Of a stretch of DNA of 64,000 nucleotides, positions 44,396-53,791 are shown one piece after another (the first letter of the stretch is position 1; the number at the start of each line of letters is the position of its first letter). Below the pieces are notes generated by a model. The model was given only the letters and a program-made list of their open reading frames with translations, did not search any database and was not told where the DNA came from. This stretch comes from Chlorobiota bacterium. GTDB taxonomy: Bacteria > Bacteroidota > Ignavibacteria > OLB7. Where the stretch lies: NCBI GenBank assembly GCA_016710285.1, contig JADJXR010000001.1:2792501-2856500 (forward strand), read 5' to 3'. Both the position numbers and the translations under genes were made by a program.

Positions 44396-44767
44396 ATGAG
44401 CATCCAGATTCGCGCATTGGTTCCAATGGTCCACGTGGCCGATGTTGAACGTTCGATTGAGTTCTACAAACAGGTGGGATTTCAGGTGGGGAACACCCAC
44501 ACCGCGCCCGGATACAACCGGTTGACATGGGCATGGCTGGGGAACGGCGCGTGCGACCTGATGGTGACGCAAGCCGACGGCCCGGTGGATGCGGGCCAAC
44601 AAGCCGTGCTCTTCTATCTCTACTGCGACGACGTTGCTGCCACACGGAACCAGATGATGGAACGCGGCATTGCGTGCGGCCAAATCAGCAAACCGTTCTA
44701 CGCCCCCAACGGCGAGTTCCGCATTGCCGATCCCGATGGATATGTGCTGATGGTGATGCACACGTGA
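44396..44767 (+). CDS. VOC/glyoxalase-bleomycin-resistance family protein
   Basis: A 123-residue protein with the repeated beta-alpha-beta-beta-beta fold of the vicinal-oxygen-chelate family: LVPMVHVADVERSIEFYKQV at the start, WLGNGACDLMV in the middle and FRIADPDGYVLMVMH at the end, where a metal-ligand Glu is not obvious. Members include glyoxalases, dioxygenases and antibiotic-binding proteins, so the substrate is open. It has its own promoter-like region and is followed by a G8 run directly after the stop. Confidence 0.83.
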   Translation: MSIQIRALVPMVHVADVERSIEFYKQVGFQVGNTHTAPGYNRLTWAWLGNGACDLMVTQADGPVDAGQQAVLFYLYCDDVAATRNQMMERGIACGQISKPFYAPNGEFRIADPDGYVLMVMHT

Positions 44768-44836
44768 GGGGGGGGTGAGTAAGGTCGGGGAGTGTGCGAT
44801 CTGCTTGCGGCTCCCCGTTCGCACTTCCTCATCGTT

Positions 44837-45673
44837 CTACCTTCCAAACACCGTTGCCACCCACTCGTTCTCGCGGGCTTCATCAATCGGGCGCAGGCCG
44901 TGGCTGGCGGCTTCGTCAAGCAGGCTTTGGTAATCCTCGATCAGCACGCCGGAGGTAAGAAGCTGCGCGCCGCTGGCCGCCATTCGTTGCACGATTCCCG
45001 GGAGCATTTGCATGATGATGTTGCGATGGAGGTTGGCAAGAACAACGTCGAACTCACCTTCGGCAACGTCATCCAGCTCGCACTGCCGAACGTCAATGCG
45101 GTCCGCAACGCCGTTCAGCTCAACATTCTCAAGGGTGTTGGCCACCGCCCACTCGTTGTTGTCGAACGCCAGGGTTCGCGCCGCGCCGCGAAGCGCCGCC
45201 ACAATCGCCAGCACCCCGGTTCCCGTGCCGATATCCAACACGCGCTTCCCCGCTGGGTCCAGCTGCATCAGCAGTTGGGAGATCAACCTGGTGGATTCGT
45301 GATGCCCGGTTCCGAACGACATTTTGGGGTCAATCACCACCCGCAGCGTTCCTTCCTCGGCCTCCTCCGGCTGCCAGCTTTGGGTGATTAGCAGCCCGCC
45401 GCCAATCCGCACTGGCTGCAGCGATGCCTCGAACTCGGCATTCCAATTTTGCTCCGCCACGCTGGTGATTTCCATCTGGACGTTGGCCCCTTCCGGCAGC
45501 CAAGATTGCAGTTGCTGAATGGCCTGGGGCGTTGCCCCTGCTTCGTCGAAGTAGAGGGTGATGCGGGTGTCTTCATCCAGCGTGCCAGTAATCGGCAGCG
45601 TGCTGCTGACGGCAAGCAGAAGTTCAAGGGTTTCGCGGTTGGCGTAGCAGGTTAGTGCGTCGTAGTGCTTCAT
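44837..45673 (-). CDS. prmA: Ribosomal protein L11 methyltransferase PrmA
   Basis: A 278-residue SAM enzyme that trimethylates L11. DPKMSFGTGHHESTRL is the PrmA signature, VLDIGTGTGVLAIVAALRG the SAM loop and VVLANLHRNIIMQMLPGI the substrate-site stretch. It is slightly short at the N-terminus relative to the roughly 290-residue family norm, but the ATG at 45673 is the only reasonable start. It lies 55 bases after the MATE gene at the end of a long minus-strand run. Confidence 0.94.
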   Translation of the reverse strand: MKHYDALTCYANRETLELLLAVSSTLPITGTLDEDTRITLYFDEAGATPQAIQQLQSWLPEGANVQMEITSVAEQNWNAEFEASLQPVRIGGGLLITQSWQPEEAEEGTLRVVIDPKMSFGTGHHESTRLISQLLMQLDPAGKRVLDIGTGTGVLAIVAALRGAARTLAFDNNEWAVANTLENVELNGVADRIDVRQCELDDVAEGEFDVVLANLHRNIIMQMLPGIVQRMAASGAQLLTSGVLIEDYQSLLDEAASHGLRPIDEARENEWVATVFGR

Positions 45674-45728
45674 CGTGGGAAAATAGTGTGGTTGCGGCAA
45701 CTGCGGCAAGCGTTGCGGCAATCGTGGT

Positions 45729-47099
45729 TTATGCAAGGCTGCTTTCGCCCATGCTGGCATCGGGGCGTTTGCGGACAAGCGTGCGGAACCGGAGGGAATG
45801 GAGGACCGCCGCAATGCTTAGCCCAATCGTCAGGCCCCACCACAGGCCGTAGCCGCCCATCTCGAGAACGAAGCAGAAGAGAAGGCCGGTTGGAAGCCCA
45901 AGAAGCCAGTAGGCCACAAGGTTTGTGACCATTGGGACGGTGGTATCCTTCATCCCCCGCAGCGCGCCCATTGCGGTAACTTGCAATCCATCGGAAAGCT
46001 GGAACGCTCCGGCAATCGCCAGCAGCCCGCCGGCGTACTCCACCACGGCCTGGTCGGTGGTGTACAGCATCACAATCTGCCCGGAAAAGATCACAAAGAT
46101 CAACCCGGTAAGGCACATGAACGCTCCGCCAATTCCCACGCCAACCCAGCCGGCCAGCGCGGCGGCGTTGGGGTCGCGGCGGCCCATGGCGTTGCCCACT
46201 CGGGTGGTGGTTGCGGTGGCAACGCCCAACGGTGTCATAAACGTAAACGCCGCAACGCTAATGGCGATTTGGTGCGAGGCCACCGCCACGGTGCTAATCA
46301 TCCCCATCACAATGGAGGTTAGCCCAAACACCCCTTGCTCCATGCTGTTCCCCATGCCGATTGGGACACCAAGTTTCAGCAGGTTCATAATCCGCCCAAC
46401 GTTGGGGCGGCGGGCTTTTTTCAGGAAGTGATATTGCCGGAATTCTTCGGTCCGGAGAAGGTAGTAAAGGAGGATTGCAAGCATGATGAAATTCACGGCT
46501 GCGGTTGCAATCCCCGCCCCCATCACCCCCAATGGTGGGATACCAAGCCCGCCAAAAATCAGAAGGTATGCCAGCGGGATATTGATTGCTGCGCCGATGA
46601 AGGAAAGCGTCATCGTCACACGTGGCTTCCCCAAGCCAACGGTGAAGGCGCGAAGGTTGGCGTAGATTAAGTTGGCAATCATCCCGATGCTTAACGCCCG
46701 GATATATTGCTCGGCCAGCGCAACCACGGAAGGCTTTTGCTTCAGCATCAACAGGATTGGCCCGGCATTCCACATCGCCACCATCCCCACCACCCACAGC
46801 CCGGCAACAATCCAAAACCCTTGCCCGGTTGCTTCGCCGATTTCGTCGTGATTCCCCGCGCCGTGTGCGTGGGCAACGGTTGGGGCAATCGCCGTCAGCG
46901 CGCCGTAGGCGAACACCATGAAGAAGTAGTAGAGTGAGTTGGTGATCCCCACCGCGGCCAACGCCTCCTGGCCAAGTTTCCCCACAAGGATCGTGTCGGC
47001 AATGCCCATGCTCATGCCGCCGATGTGGTCCAAGATCACCGGCAGCGCCAGCGCAAGCATGGTGCGGATTTCGGTTCGTATGGGATGCGTGGTGGTCAT
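45729..47099 (-). CDS. MATE-family efflux transporter
   Basis: A 456-residue membrane protein with twelve predicted spans in two homologous halves. The first half starts LALPVILDHIGGMSMGIADT and has SLYYFFMVFAYGALTAIAPT; the second has GVPIGMGNSMEQGVFGLTSI and SHQIAISVAAFTFMTPLGVA. The family uses Na+ or H+ to expel cationic drugs or other compounds. The ATG at 47099 is preferred over 47126. It is the fifth gene of a minus-strand run that includes lysC and prmA. Confidence 0.92.
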   Translation of the reverse strand: MTTTHPIRTEIRTMLALALPVILDHIGGMSMGIADTILVGKLGQEALAAVGITNSLYYFFMVFAYGALTAIAPTVAHAHGAGNHDEIGEATGQGFWIVAGLWVVGMVAMWNAGPILLMLKQKPSVVALAEQYIRALSIGMIANLIYANLRAFTVGLGKPRVTMTLSFIGAAINIPLAYLLIFGGLGIPPLGVMGAGIATAAVNFIMLAILLYYLLRTEEFRQYHFLKKARRPNVGRIMNLLKLGVPIGMGNSMEQGVFGLTSIVMGMISTVAVASHQIAISVAAFTFMTPLGVATATTTRVGNAMGRRDPNAAALAGWVGVGIGGAFMCLTGLIFVIFSGQIVMLYTTDQAVVEYAGGLLAIAGAFQLSDGLQVTAMGALRGMKDTTVPMVTNLVAYWLLGLPTGLLFCFVLEMGGYGLWWGLTIGLSIAAVLHSLRFRTLVRKRPDASMGESSLA

Positions 47100-47192
47100 A
47101 GTAGCGAACAAGTACGCGCCGGCCACAACTGCGTTACTGCCAAGTTAGGGGGGGCCGATTTCCCTTGCCTTCCGCCTCATGCCCGCTCTCTC

Positions 47193-47996
47193 TCACTCGG
47201 CCCTTGCTATTTCCATCAATTGCTCAACCCGTGTGGGGTCCACCGGCGCGGCAACGTCTGCGTCCCGTTTCAGCCAGCTTCCAACAATCGCTCCGTCGCA
47301 TTCGGCAAGGATGTCGCGGACGGTTGCGCTGGTTACGCCGCTTCCGGCAAACACCGGGGCGTGGGTGGCGGCGCGTGCACGGCGAAGTTCTTCAATCGCC
47401 ACCCCGGCTCCGGTGCGGCTTCCGGTGACGATCAGCGCGTCGGCAAGGCCCCGCTCGGCTGCGTCGGCGGCAAGCTCCTCGATGGGAAACGGGACCAGGG
47501 GGAGCGCGTGCTTCACGCTTACGTCGGCAAGGACTTTCACGTTGGCCCCAAGCAAGGTCCGGTAGTCCATGGTCTCCCGTGCATTCCCTTCAATGATTCC
47601 CTGGTCCGTCACCATCGCGGCGGTGTGGACGTTTACGCGAATCATTGCGCCGCCGCACGCTGCGGCAATTCCCAGGGCGGCCAGCGGATCGTTCCGCAAG
47701 GCGTTGACCCCCAACGGAAGCTGGGTCATCCGTTTGATCTCGGCAGCGATCAACGCCATCAGCGCGATGGTGTGCGGCGCAAGCCCCGATTTGCGGAAAG
47801 GGATGTCGCCGTAGTTCTCCACCATAATCGCATCTATCCCTCCATCGCGAAGTGCCGTGGCATCGGCCAGCGCGTGGTCAATAACCTGTTGGACCGAGCC
47901 GCCAAACCGTGGCGTGCCCGGCATTGGCAGAAGATGGACCATGCCGATAATGGCGCGGTGGCGCAGCGGCGCAAGCAAGCGTTGGTGGTGGTTCAT
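47193..47996 (-). CDS. BtpA/SgcQ-family protein
   Basis: A 267-residue TIM-barrel-like protein. IIGMVHLLPMPGTPRFGG at the start, DAIMVENYGDIPF, GNARETMDYRTLLGANVKVL and ALIVTGSRTGAG mark the BtpA family. In cyanobacteria BtpA supports photosystem I accumulation; elsewhere (SgcQ) it is a putative sugar-metabolism protein. No photosynthesis gene is visible here, so the BtpA name does not imply photosynthesis. It lies 19 bases after the YbaB gene. Confidence 0.88.
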   Translation of the reverse strand: MNHHQRLLAPLRHRAIIGMVHLLPMPGTPRFGGSVQQVIDHALADATALRDGGIDAIMVENYGDIPFRKSGLAPHTIALMALIAAEIKRMTQLPLGVNALRNDPLAALGIAAACGGAMIRVNVHTAAMVTDQGIIEGNARETMDYRTLLGANVKVLADVSVKHALPLVPFPIEELAADAAERGLADALIVTGSRTGAGVAIEELRRARAATHAPVFAGSGVTSATVRDILAECDGAIVGSWLKRDADVAAPVDPTRVEQLMEIARAE

Positions 47997-48015
47997 GCGG
48001 AGCGTTCAGCGTTGG

Positions 48016-48342
48016 TTATTGCCCCATCAATCCAGAAATATCTGGCATAAACCCACCGGTGGCTTCTTCCAATTTCTGCGCGGCAGCTTCCTTTGCGGCC
48101 AGCGTTGCGCGGTTCACGGCAATGATGATTAAATCTTCCAATGCCTCCTTATCGCTTGGTTGCAGCAGCGATGGATCAAGCACCAGCTTGGTAAGCTCGC
48201 CATGCCCGTTTGCGGTGGCGCGGACCGCACCGCCGCCGGCTTCTTCGGTCATCAGCAGCTCGTGAAATTTCGATTGCGCTTCGTCCATCTTCCGCTGGAC
48301 TTCTTGCATCTGCTGCATTGCTTGCATCAGTTGGTTGGTCAT
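48016..48342 (-). CDS. YbaB/EbfC nucleoid-associated protein
   Basis: A 108-residue small DNA-binding protein. The helical N-terminus MQQMQEVQRKMDEAQSKFHE and the core VRATANGHGELTKLVLDPSL are the family hallmarks. It normally binds DNA without strong sequence preference and is often encoded next to dnaX-recR. Here it sits between lysC and btpA, an unusual place, and neither dnaX nor recR is in the window. Confidence 0.92.
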   Translation of the reverse strand: MTNQLMQAMQQMQEVQRKMDEAQSKFHELLMTEEAGGGAVRATANGHGELTKLVLDPSLLQPSDKEALEDLIIIAVNRATLAAKEAAAQKLEEATGGFMPDISGLMGQ

Positions 48343-48444
48343 TGCCGTGGTCTCCGTGTGGTTGTTGGTTTGGTTGATATTCTTGTTGCCGATTGCGGCC
48401 CCGCGTTGCCGGGCGAATGGTTGCCCGGGGGACGTGCGCAGCGG

Positions 48445-49839
48445 TTACTTGTTTCGGGATTGCTCAAACAACACGTGGTGCGTTTTCTGCAAGGCTTCGG
48501 CGGCGTGATGTTCGGCAACGCCAAGCAGGATGATGTGGTCGCTTGAGCCAGCAACCACAAAGCCGATGGGGATTTCCCCAAGCGCGGCAAGTGGCCGGCC
48601 CAACGCCCCTGGCTGGTTCCGCAGCCCCGCGCCGATCATGCAAATCACCGCCATTTCTGGCATCAGCTCCACCACGTAGTTGGCTTCCAGCCCGGCAAGG
48701 ATAAGGTCGTTGAACCCCGCCGCTTCCACCGTGATGATTGCGCGTGCTTCGGCGATTGCGGCGCACTGAATCGGCAGCCCGTGCGCCGCGAACACCCCCA
48801 ACGCTTTCTGGAACCCAAGCGATGTTGCGCGCGGGTCCCGCGGACCAACCATCACCGAAAGCATTCCCCGTTTCATGGTGATGGAGTGGATGCCCGGGGA
48901 AATTGGCGAGCCGTCGGGAAGGATGCGTGTGCCAGCATCGTCGGGACGGATGGAGTTTTTAATCACCACCGGAATCGCCCGCTCCACCGCCGGGACGATG
49001 GTGTCTGGGTGGATCACTTTTGCGCCGAACCACGCCAGCTCACGCGCTTCGGTGAAGGTGACGTGCGGAACAACCTGGGCTTGCGGAACCGCCCGCGGGT
49101 CCGCCGTCAGGATTCCGCTAACGTCGGTCCAGATTTGAATTTCGGTGGCGTGCAACGCCGCCCCAACCAGCGCGCCGGTGTGGTCCGATCCCCCGCGGCC
49201 AATCGTGGTGGTGACCCCGTCCAACGTTGCGCCAACGAACCCTTGCGCCACCACAACATCGTGGCTCTGGATCAGTGGCACCAATCGCTTTGCAACCGCA
49301 GCATCAATCTGCGGCATCAGCGGGCGGGCATTGACGAAGTTGGCATCGGTGATGATGAACTGGCGGCTGTCGGCAACCGCCGTGTGCCACCCTGCGGCGC
49401 GGAACGCATCGCCAAGCAACTGGCTGGAAAGCCGCTCGCCGTAGCTGGCAAACGCGTCCAACGTGCGCGGGGTTAATTCCCCCAGCAGCACCACGCCGCG
49501 AGCAAGCTGTTCGACTTCATCAAGCAGTGTGGTCAGCACGGTTTTGCAGGAATGTTCGGCGGGCAATCCCAGGTCGTGCAAAATCTCCAAGTGCCGCTGG
49601 CGAAGCTGGTGGACCCGCTGCAACGCGCCGTGCAAATCGCCAGCCCCGCAGCTTTGGGCGGTGGCAAGAAGCAGATCGGTGACACCGGCGCAAGCGGAGG
49701 TGACAACCACCGGATGGTTGCCCCGCTCCCGTTCAACAATCGCCACCACGCGGCGCATTGCTTGGGCATCCTTCACGGAGGTCCCGCCAAACTTCAGAAC
49801 GATTGGCTGCCCCGTTTTTTCTTGGCTCTGTTCGGTCAC
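48445..49839 (-). CDS. lysC: Aspartate kinase LysC
   Basis: A 464-residue monofunctional aspartokinase phosphorylating aspartate at the head of the lysine, threonine and methionine pathways. IVLKFGGTSVKDAQAM is the kinase P-loop region and GRGGSDHTGALVGAALHA a second signature. A C-terminal pair of ACT domains for amino-acid feedback spans about residues 300-450. A GTG start is used and overlaps the upstream stop as GTGA. It supplies dapA and dapB at 16-17.7 kb. Confidence 0.94.
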   Translation of the reverse strand: MTEQSQEKTGQPIVLKFGGTSVKDAQAMRRVVAIVERERGNHPVVVTSACAGVTDLLLATAQSCGAGDLHGALQRVHQLRQRHLEILHDLGLPAEHSCKTVLTTLLDEVEQLARGVVLLGELTPRTLDAFASYGERLSSQLLGDAFRAAGWHTAVADSRQFIITDANFVNARPLMPQIDAAVAKRLVPLIQSHDVVVAQGFVGATLDGVTTTIGRGGSDHTGALVGAALHATEIQIWTDVSGILTADPRAVPQAQVVPHVTFTEARELAWFGAKVIHPDTIVPAVERAIPVVIKNSIRPDDAGTRILPDGSPISPGIHSITMKRGMLSVMVGPRDPRATSLGFQKALGVFAAHGLPIQCAAIAEARAIITVEAAGFNDLILAGLEANYVVELMPEMAVICMIGAGLRNQPGALGRPLAALGEIPIGFVVAGSSDHIILLGVAEHHAAEALQKTHHVLFEQSRNK

Positions 49840-50522
49840 TCCTCTTCCTCCATGTTGGCCTCGGGATAATCCTCCTGGTCATCGCCGTGGTGATCTTCGG
49901 ATTGGCCGTCCGCGCTGCTTCCGTGCATCTCCATTTCGGAATCGGTGCCGCCAGCTGGGGCGGCCAGCAGCAGCGCGCCTTCGCTAATCAGCCACAGGAC
50001 CATGCGCTTGGCCTCGTCCAGCGAAACACCGTACATGTAGGTGAACCGCCAGATGTCAATCGGTGCGCGCCACAGCTCCACCATAAAGGCTTGGTCCATC
50101 GTCAGCCGCCCTTTTGCGGCAACAACGTCCAGCGCGGCGTTCAGCATCAGCTTCCCTTCATCGGGGGTGATGCTTTGCTCGCTGAAGATGAGGTTCTGCT
50201 GCTCAACAAGGTCGCAAATCAGGAACCCCCGGCGTTTGGGAAGAAGGTCGTTAAGGTAGCCAAGGCTAACAACGTAGGGGTCCTCATCATCGCCCCATAA
50301 ATCGTTCCAAACGGGGGGATCGTTTTGGCGCAGCCATTCAAAGAATTGCTGCTCCCGTTGGGGAAGGCGGATCAAGGTGTTGCTGCCAAATCGCGCCACC
50401 AGTTCTTGCGCCTGCTCGGCGGAAAGGTCGCTCATCTCAGCATCGCTCATCTCGGCGATGTGGATATCGGTGTTTGCCGGCTGCAGCCGGTTCATCAGCA
50501 GGGAAAAGGAGTCTAAATTCAT
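49836..50522 (-). CDS. Conserved-looking protein of unknown function, coupled to lysC
   Basis: A 228-residue soluble protein with no signal peptide. Residues 1-50 have a short repeat (AEMSDAEMSD). The middle (60-190) is helical, with PPVWNDLWGDDEDPYVVSLG and WRAPIDIWRFTYMYGVSLDE. The last 35 residues are extremely acidic. I recognise no family. The gene's TGA overlaps the lysC GTG, so the two are translated together and the protein may influence amino-acid metabolism. The ATG at 50522 is preferred because the frame upstream is not coding-like. Confidence 0.7.
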   Translation of the reverse strand: MNLDSFSLLMNRLQPANTDIHIAEMSDAEMSDLSAEQAQELVARFGSNTLIRLPQREQQFFEWLRQNDPPVWNDLWGDDEDPYVVSLGYLNDLLPKRRGFLICDLVEQQNLIFSEQSITPDEGKLMLNAALDVVAAKGRLTMDQAFMVELWRAPIDIWRFTYMYGVSLDEAKRMVLWLISEGALLLAAPAGGTDSEMEMHGSSADGQSEDHHGDDQEDYPEANMEEEE

Positions 50523-50777
50523 GGGGGGCGAAAATACCATGTGGCCCTGTTCCGGCAAGGTTCGGAAGCGTGAGCAAGCCGCGCCAACGGTTCGGCATCT
50601 GGGGAGCAAGCGGAAGGGGGCGGCGTATCTTACCGACTCTTACACGCCGGCCCGCATCAGAACGGGGCAACGTTCGTCGGTGGCCGGGGGATTGGAGCCA
50701 GTGGTCACCTTCCTCACATCAAGGTGGTGAAAACAGATTCCGCAGGCAGCCGATCCCTTCCTAAACAACCCATAACC

Positions 50778-52280
50778 ATGAACCTCCGCTTTTTACCTCT
50801 GCTTCTCCTGCTGTTTGCAGCAATGCCGTTGGCGGCATCTGCCGATGAGATTGACCGCCTGGTTCAGCAGGGAATGGACCAGCTGTACAACGTGCAGTTC
50901 GATGCCGCCGCCGCAAGTTTCGACCAAGCAATTCGGCTGGACCCGAAGGACCCTCGCGGGCATTTCTACCGTGCGAACGTCCATTTATGGAGCTACTTGT
51001 TTGCGCGGCAGCAGGTGCAGTCGGTGCTGTATTTCAATGCCAGCGACCGGGTGATTAAGGTTGCCGAAGCGCGGCTAAGCACCAACCCCCGCGACCAACG
51101 TGCGCGGATGTTTTTGGGGATGACCTACGGCTACCGTGCCATTGCCAACGCCCGCGCCGAAAACGCGATGTCGGCAGCACTCTCGGCCAAAACCTGCTAC
51201 GACCATCTGAACGAAGTCGTGAAGGCGGACCCGAAGCTGGCCGATGCGCAGCTTGGGTTGGGAATCTTTCACTTCATCGTTGGCTCGGTCCCGAAAGCCG
51301 CGGGGGTGTTGGCGGGGCTGGGCGGGGTGAAAGGGGATGCGCAGTTGGGATTGCGCGAGATTGAAAACGCCGCCGCACGCGGATTCTACTTCCGCAACGA
51401 TGCCAAGCTGGTGCTGGCGTTGCTGAACATCTACTACCGCGACAACTTCAAAGCTGGCGAAGCAGTGCTAAGCGAAATGGCGCGGAAGTACCCGAAGAAC
51501 GTCGCCATTTTCTACGCGCTGGGCAGCACCTACCTTGACCAAAACCAGCCGGAAAAAGCGGTGGTTTATCTGGACAAAGTGGCGCAGCTGGGGAACAGCG
51601 ATTTCCGCAGCATCACCGATTTCAGCTACGCCCGCTGCGGCATGGCGTTCTTTGCCCAAAACAATTTTGCACGCGCAAAAACCTACCTGCAAAAATTCCT
51701 CCGCCGCAGCGATGAGAAGATGCTAAAGGCCTACGGCTGGTATCTGTTAGGTGTCTGCTTGGAGCTGGAAGGGGGGCGGAAGGATGCGGTGGAGGCGTAC
51801 AAACGGGCGTTGCAAAGCCCAAACTACGGCGCGCCGGAGGACATCGTGGCGCACCGCCGGGCAAAGATGTTAATGGCCACGCCGCTGACCCCAAACGACA
51901 AGGAAGCAATCAAAGCACTGAACAACGCTGCCGCAAGCAATTTTGATGGAGCCATTGCCACGGCCAGCGCGCTGCTTGCCCGCCGCGACGCAACCCCGGC
52001 GCAAAAAGCGCAGGCCCACTACGCCATTGGCCTGGGGTTGCAAGGGGAGAAGCAGTACGCAAAAGCGATGGAATCCTACCGGAGCGCGGTTGCGATTGGG
52101 AAGCATCCCGAGACGTGGGTTGCGCCGTTCAGCTTCCTTCACATTGCCGAGTGCTACCTGAAACTTGGCGACCGCACCAACTGGCGGAAGAACATCGAGA
52201 CCGCCAAGACATTCCACGGCTACGACAACGAAAAAATCCTCCGCTTCCGAATTGAGCGGGATGTGACGATGATTGATTGA
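50778..52280 (+). CDS. Secreted tetratricopeptide-repeat (TPR) protein
   Basis: A 500-residue exported protein. The signal peptide (1-23, ending AASADE) is followed by helical TPR units, for example near residues 28-60 (FDAAAASFDQAIRLDPKDPR), 230-290 and 410-450 (GLQGEKQYAKAMESYRSAV). TPR solenoids scaffold protein complexes, here in the periplasm or at the outer membrane. Which complex is unknown. Its stop codon lies within a tetranucleotide repeat. Confidence 0.85.
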   Translation: MNLRFLPLLLLLFAAMPLAASADEIDRLVQQGMDQLYNVQFDAAAASFDQAIRLDPKDPRGHFYRANVHLWSYLFARQQVQSVLYFNASDRVIKVAEARLSTNPRDQRARMFLGMTYGYRAIANARAENAMSAALSAKTCYDHLNEVVKADPKLADAQLGLGIFHFIVGSVPKAAGVLAGLGGVKGDAQLGLREIENAAARGFYFRNDAKLVLALLNIYYRDNFKAGEAVLSEMARKYPKNVAIFYALGSTYLDQNQPEKAVVYLDKVAQLGNSDFRSITDFSYARCGMAFFAQNNFARAKTYLQKFLRRSDEKMLKAYGWYLLGVCLELEGGRKDAVEAYKRALQSPNYGAPEDIVAHRRAKMLMATPLTPNDKEAIKALNNAAASNFDGAIATASALLARRDATPAQKAQAHYAIGLGLQGEKQYAKAMESYRSAVAIGKHPETWVAPFSFLHIAECYLKLGDRTNWRKNIETAKTFHGYDNEKILRFRIERDVTMID

Positions 52281-52306
52281 TTGATTGATAGATGGATGGA
52301 TGGATG
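52271..52306 (+). repeat. Tetranucleotide microsatellite at the TPR-gene stop
   Basis: Four GATT, one GATA and four GATG units in a row. The TPR-gene TGA (52278-52280) is inside the second and third units. Slippage here would move or replace the stop, though TGA recurs in nearby frames. Confidence 0.9.
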
Positions 52307-52364
52307 AACTGATTGCGAGCCGCCTGCTGAAGGAGTATTGAAGCTGCTTTCCTGGCTCCATGAA

Positions 52365-53765
52365 TCACTCCCAAATCTCCCGCCAGGCTTCGTACTCCGA
52401 TGGCCGCAAGCGGTAGCGGGCAATGTTCCCCGCGTGCAGCGAGTGGAGTTCGCGATGCACAACTTCAGCAAAACGCAGCCGGTCCAGTTCCGGCACGCTC
52501 CGAAGTGCCGATTCTCTGATAGAAAGATCCGCCTCTTTCCTGCCAAGTTTGTTTTTGACAATCGCACCAACTGTGGCAATCAGCAGTTCGCGATAGCGCA
52601 CCTTGAACTCATCCGGCTGGCCAAGCGATTGCCGCACCGCTGTGTACCGCTGGCTAGACCGCTGATATGCCCACACAAAAAGATCGCGTAGCAGATCCAC
52701 GCTGTTCAATTCGTAAACCCCTAGCAGGCCGCAGATGTACGTTTGCACCGGCACCCCCACAAACGATAGCGGACACAAGTTGCGGCGGATAAGGGGGATG
52801 TTTGCCGACAGCCGCGAGACCCGCTTGTTCACATCCTCGAACGGCTGCAAGTAGGGAAGGTGAACCATCGCAAAAAAGGCTTGCTCAAACGGGTCAAGAA
52901 TCGCTTCGGCTGTGTCAAGAACTTGTTGGAAGCATTCCTCGATCAGCTGCGGACCTTCTAATGGAAGGAATGCTGAGTTTGCAATGCCCACCGAACGCGC
53001 ACGAATCCGCCCGCACGCCATTGGGTCGGCCAGCAAGTTGTCGGAAAGCAACGCATGGAGGTTGCAGATGGTGTAGCGATTAAAGCCGATCTCATCGGCC
53101 TGTTCCACCAGAAGCTCAATGGCCGCCTTGTGGTTCAGGATCATCTGGGTTTCCTGCGCATCCTTCCCTCCGGCAATGCTGCTGTCGCCCGCAAGCAACC
53201 GCTGCGTATCCAGCAAGGAGTAGGTGTTCCCCTCAAGCCGACTAGAGTTCCAGGTTAGATCAATGAGCACGCGGTGGAAAATCTGGCGGAGATAGGTCCC
53301 GGCCGGAAGATGTTCCTCCAACGGGCGGCCAACGTTCATCAGATGTTGGCGAGTATCCGCCGGCAAGTAAAACGTTTCGTTCGGGCGGTAGGCATCAAGG
53401 AAGCGATGATTGTAGCCAACGGGCTTCCGTTGCTGAATCGGCTGGCGAACATACTTCTGGATTTTTTTTCCGGCAGGTGAAAGCCGGATAACCTCCTCGG
53501 CTTGCCCCTCCATGTCGGCATCGGTGGCGGGTGCTTGGCTTGGCTGGAAGGGGGTGTCGGTTCGGCGGTAGCGGATGGCCCTGGCGCGCCCGTCAGCAAC
53601 CACCAAATGTTGCTGAACCAGCTGGCGCAACCGCCGCTGCAACGTGCGCCGGGAAAAAGCAAATTGGGGCAATGATAGAAGCTCCTCCATCGAGGCCCCA
53701 TTGGGGAAGCGGGATATGGCGTGCAGAAGGGCATCCATATCCGATGGTGGTGTCGGCTGCGGCAT
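52365..53765 (-). CDS. Fic-fold protein with degenerate catalytic motif
   Basis: A 466-residue protein. Residues 10-70 look like a DNA-binding winged helix (FAFSRRTLQRRLRQLVQQHL). A helical Fic core spans about 125-330. The active-site loop reads QPFEDVNKRVSR at 307-318, where the family consensus is HPFxDGNGRxxR: the catalytic His is Gln and both glycines are changed, so AMP transfer is doubtful. SSRLEGN at 174-180 matches the inhibitory helix motif (S/T)xxxE(G/N). It may be a regulator built from a dead Fic enzyme. The ATG at 53765 is preferred over two upstream ATGs lying in a palindrome. Confidence 0.88.
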   Translation of the reverse strand: MPQPTPPSDMDALLHAISRFPNGASMEELLSLPQFAFSRRTLQRRLRQLVQQHLVVADGRARAIRYRRTDTPFQPSQAPATDADMEGQAEEVIRLSPAGKKIQKYVRQPIQQRKPVGYNHRFLDAYRPNETFYLPADTRQHLMNVGRPLEEHLPAGTYLRQIFHRVLIDLTWNSSRLEGNTYSLLDTQRLLAGDSSIAGGKDAQETQMILNHKAAIELLVEQADEIGFNRYTICNLHALLSDNLLADPMACGRIRARSVGIANSAFLPLEGPQLIEECFQQVLDTAEAILDPFEQAFFAMVHLPYLQPFEDVNKRVSRLSANIPLIRRNLCPLSFVGVPVQTYICGLLGVYELNSVDLLRDLFVWAYQRSSQRYTAVRQSLGQPDEFKVRYRELLIATVGAIVKNKLGRKEADLSIRESALRSVPELDRLRFAEVVHRELHSLHAGNIARYRLRPSEYEAWREIWE

Positions 53766-53791
53766 CGTTATTGTCTGCTGGAAAGGAGTCC

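Noticed and set aside
47193..47996. Evidence for photosynthesis from the BtpA-family gene
   Set aside because: The family is broad and no photosystem or chlorophyll gene is visible.
52365..53765. Active Fic AMP-transferase toxin
   Set aside because: The catalytic His is Gln and no antitoxin-like small gene is adjacent, so a working toxin-antitoxin pair is not supported.
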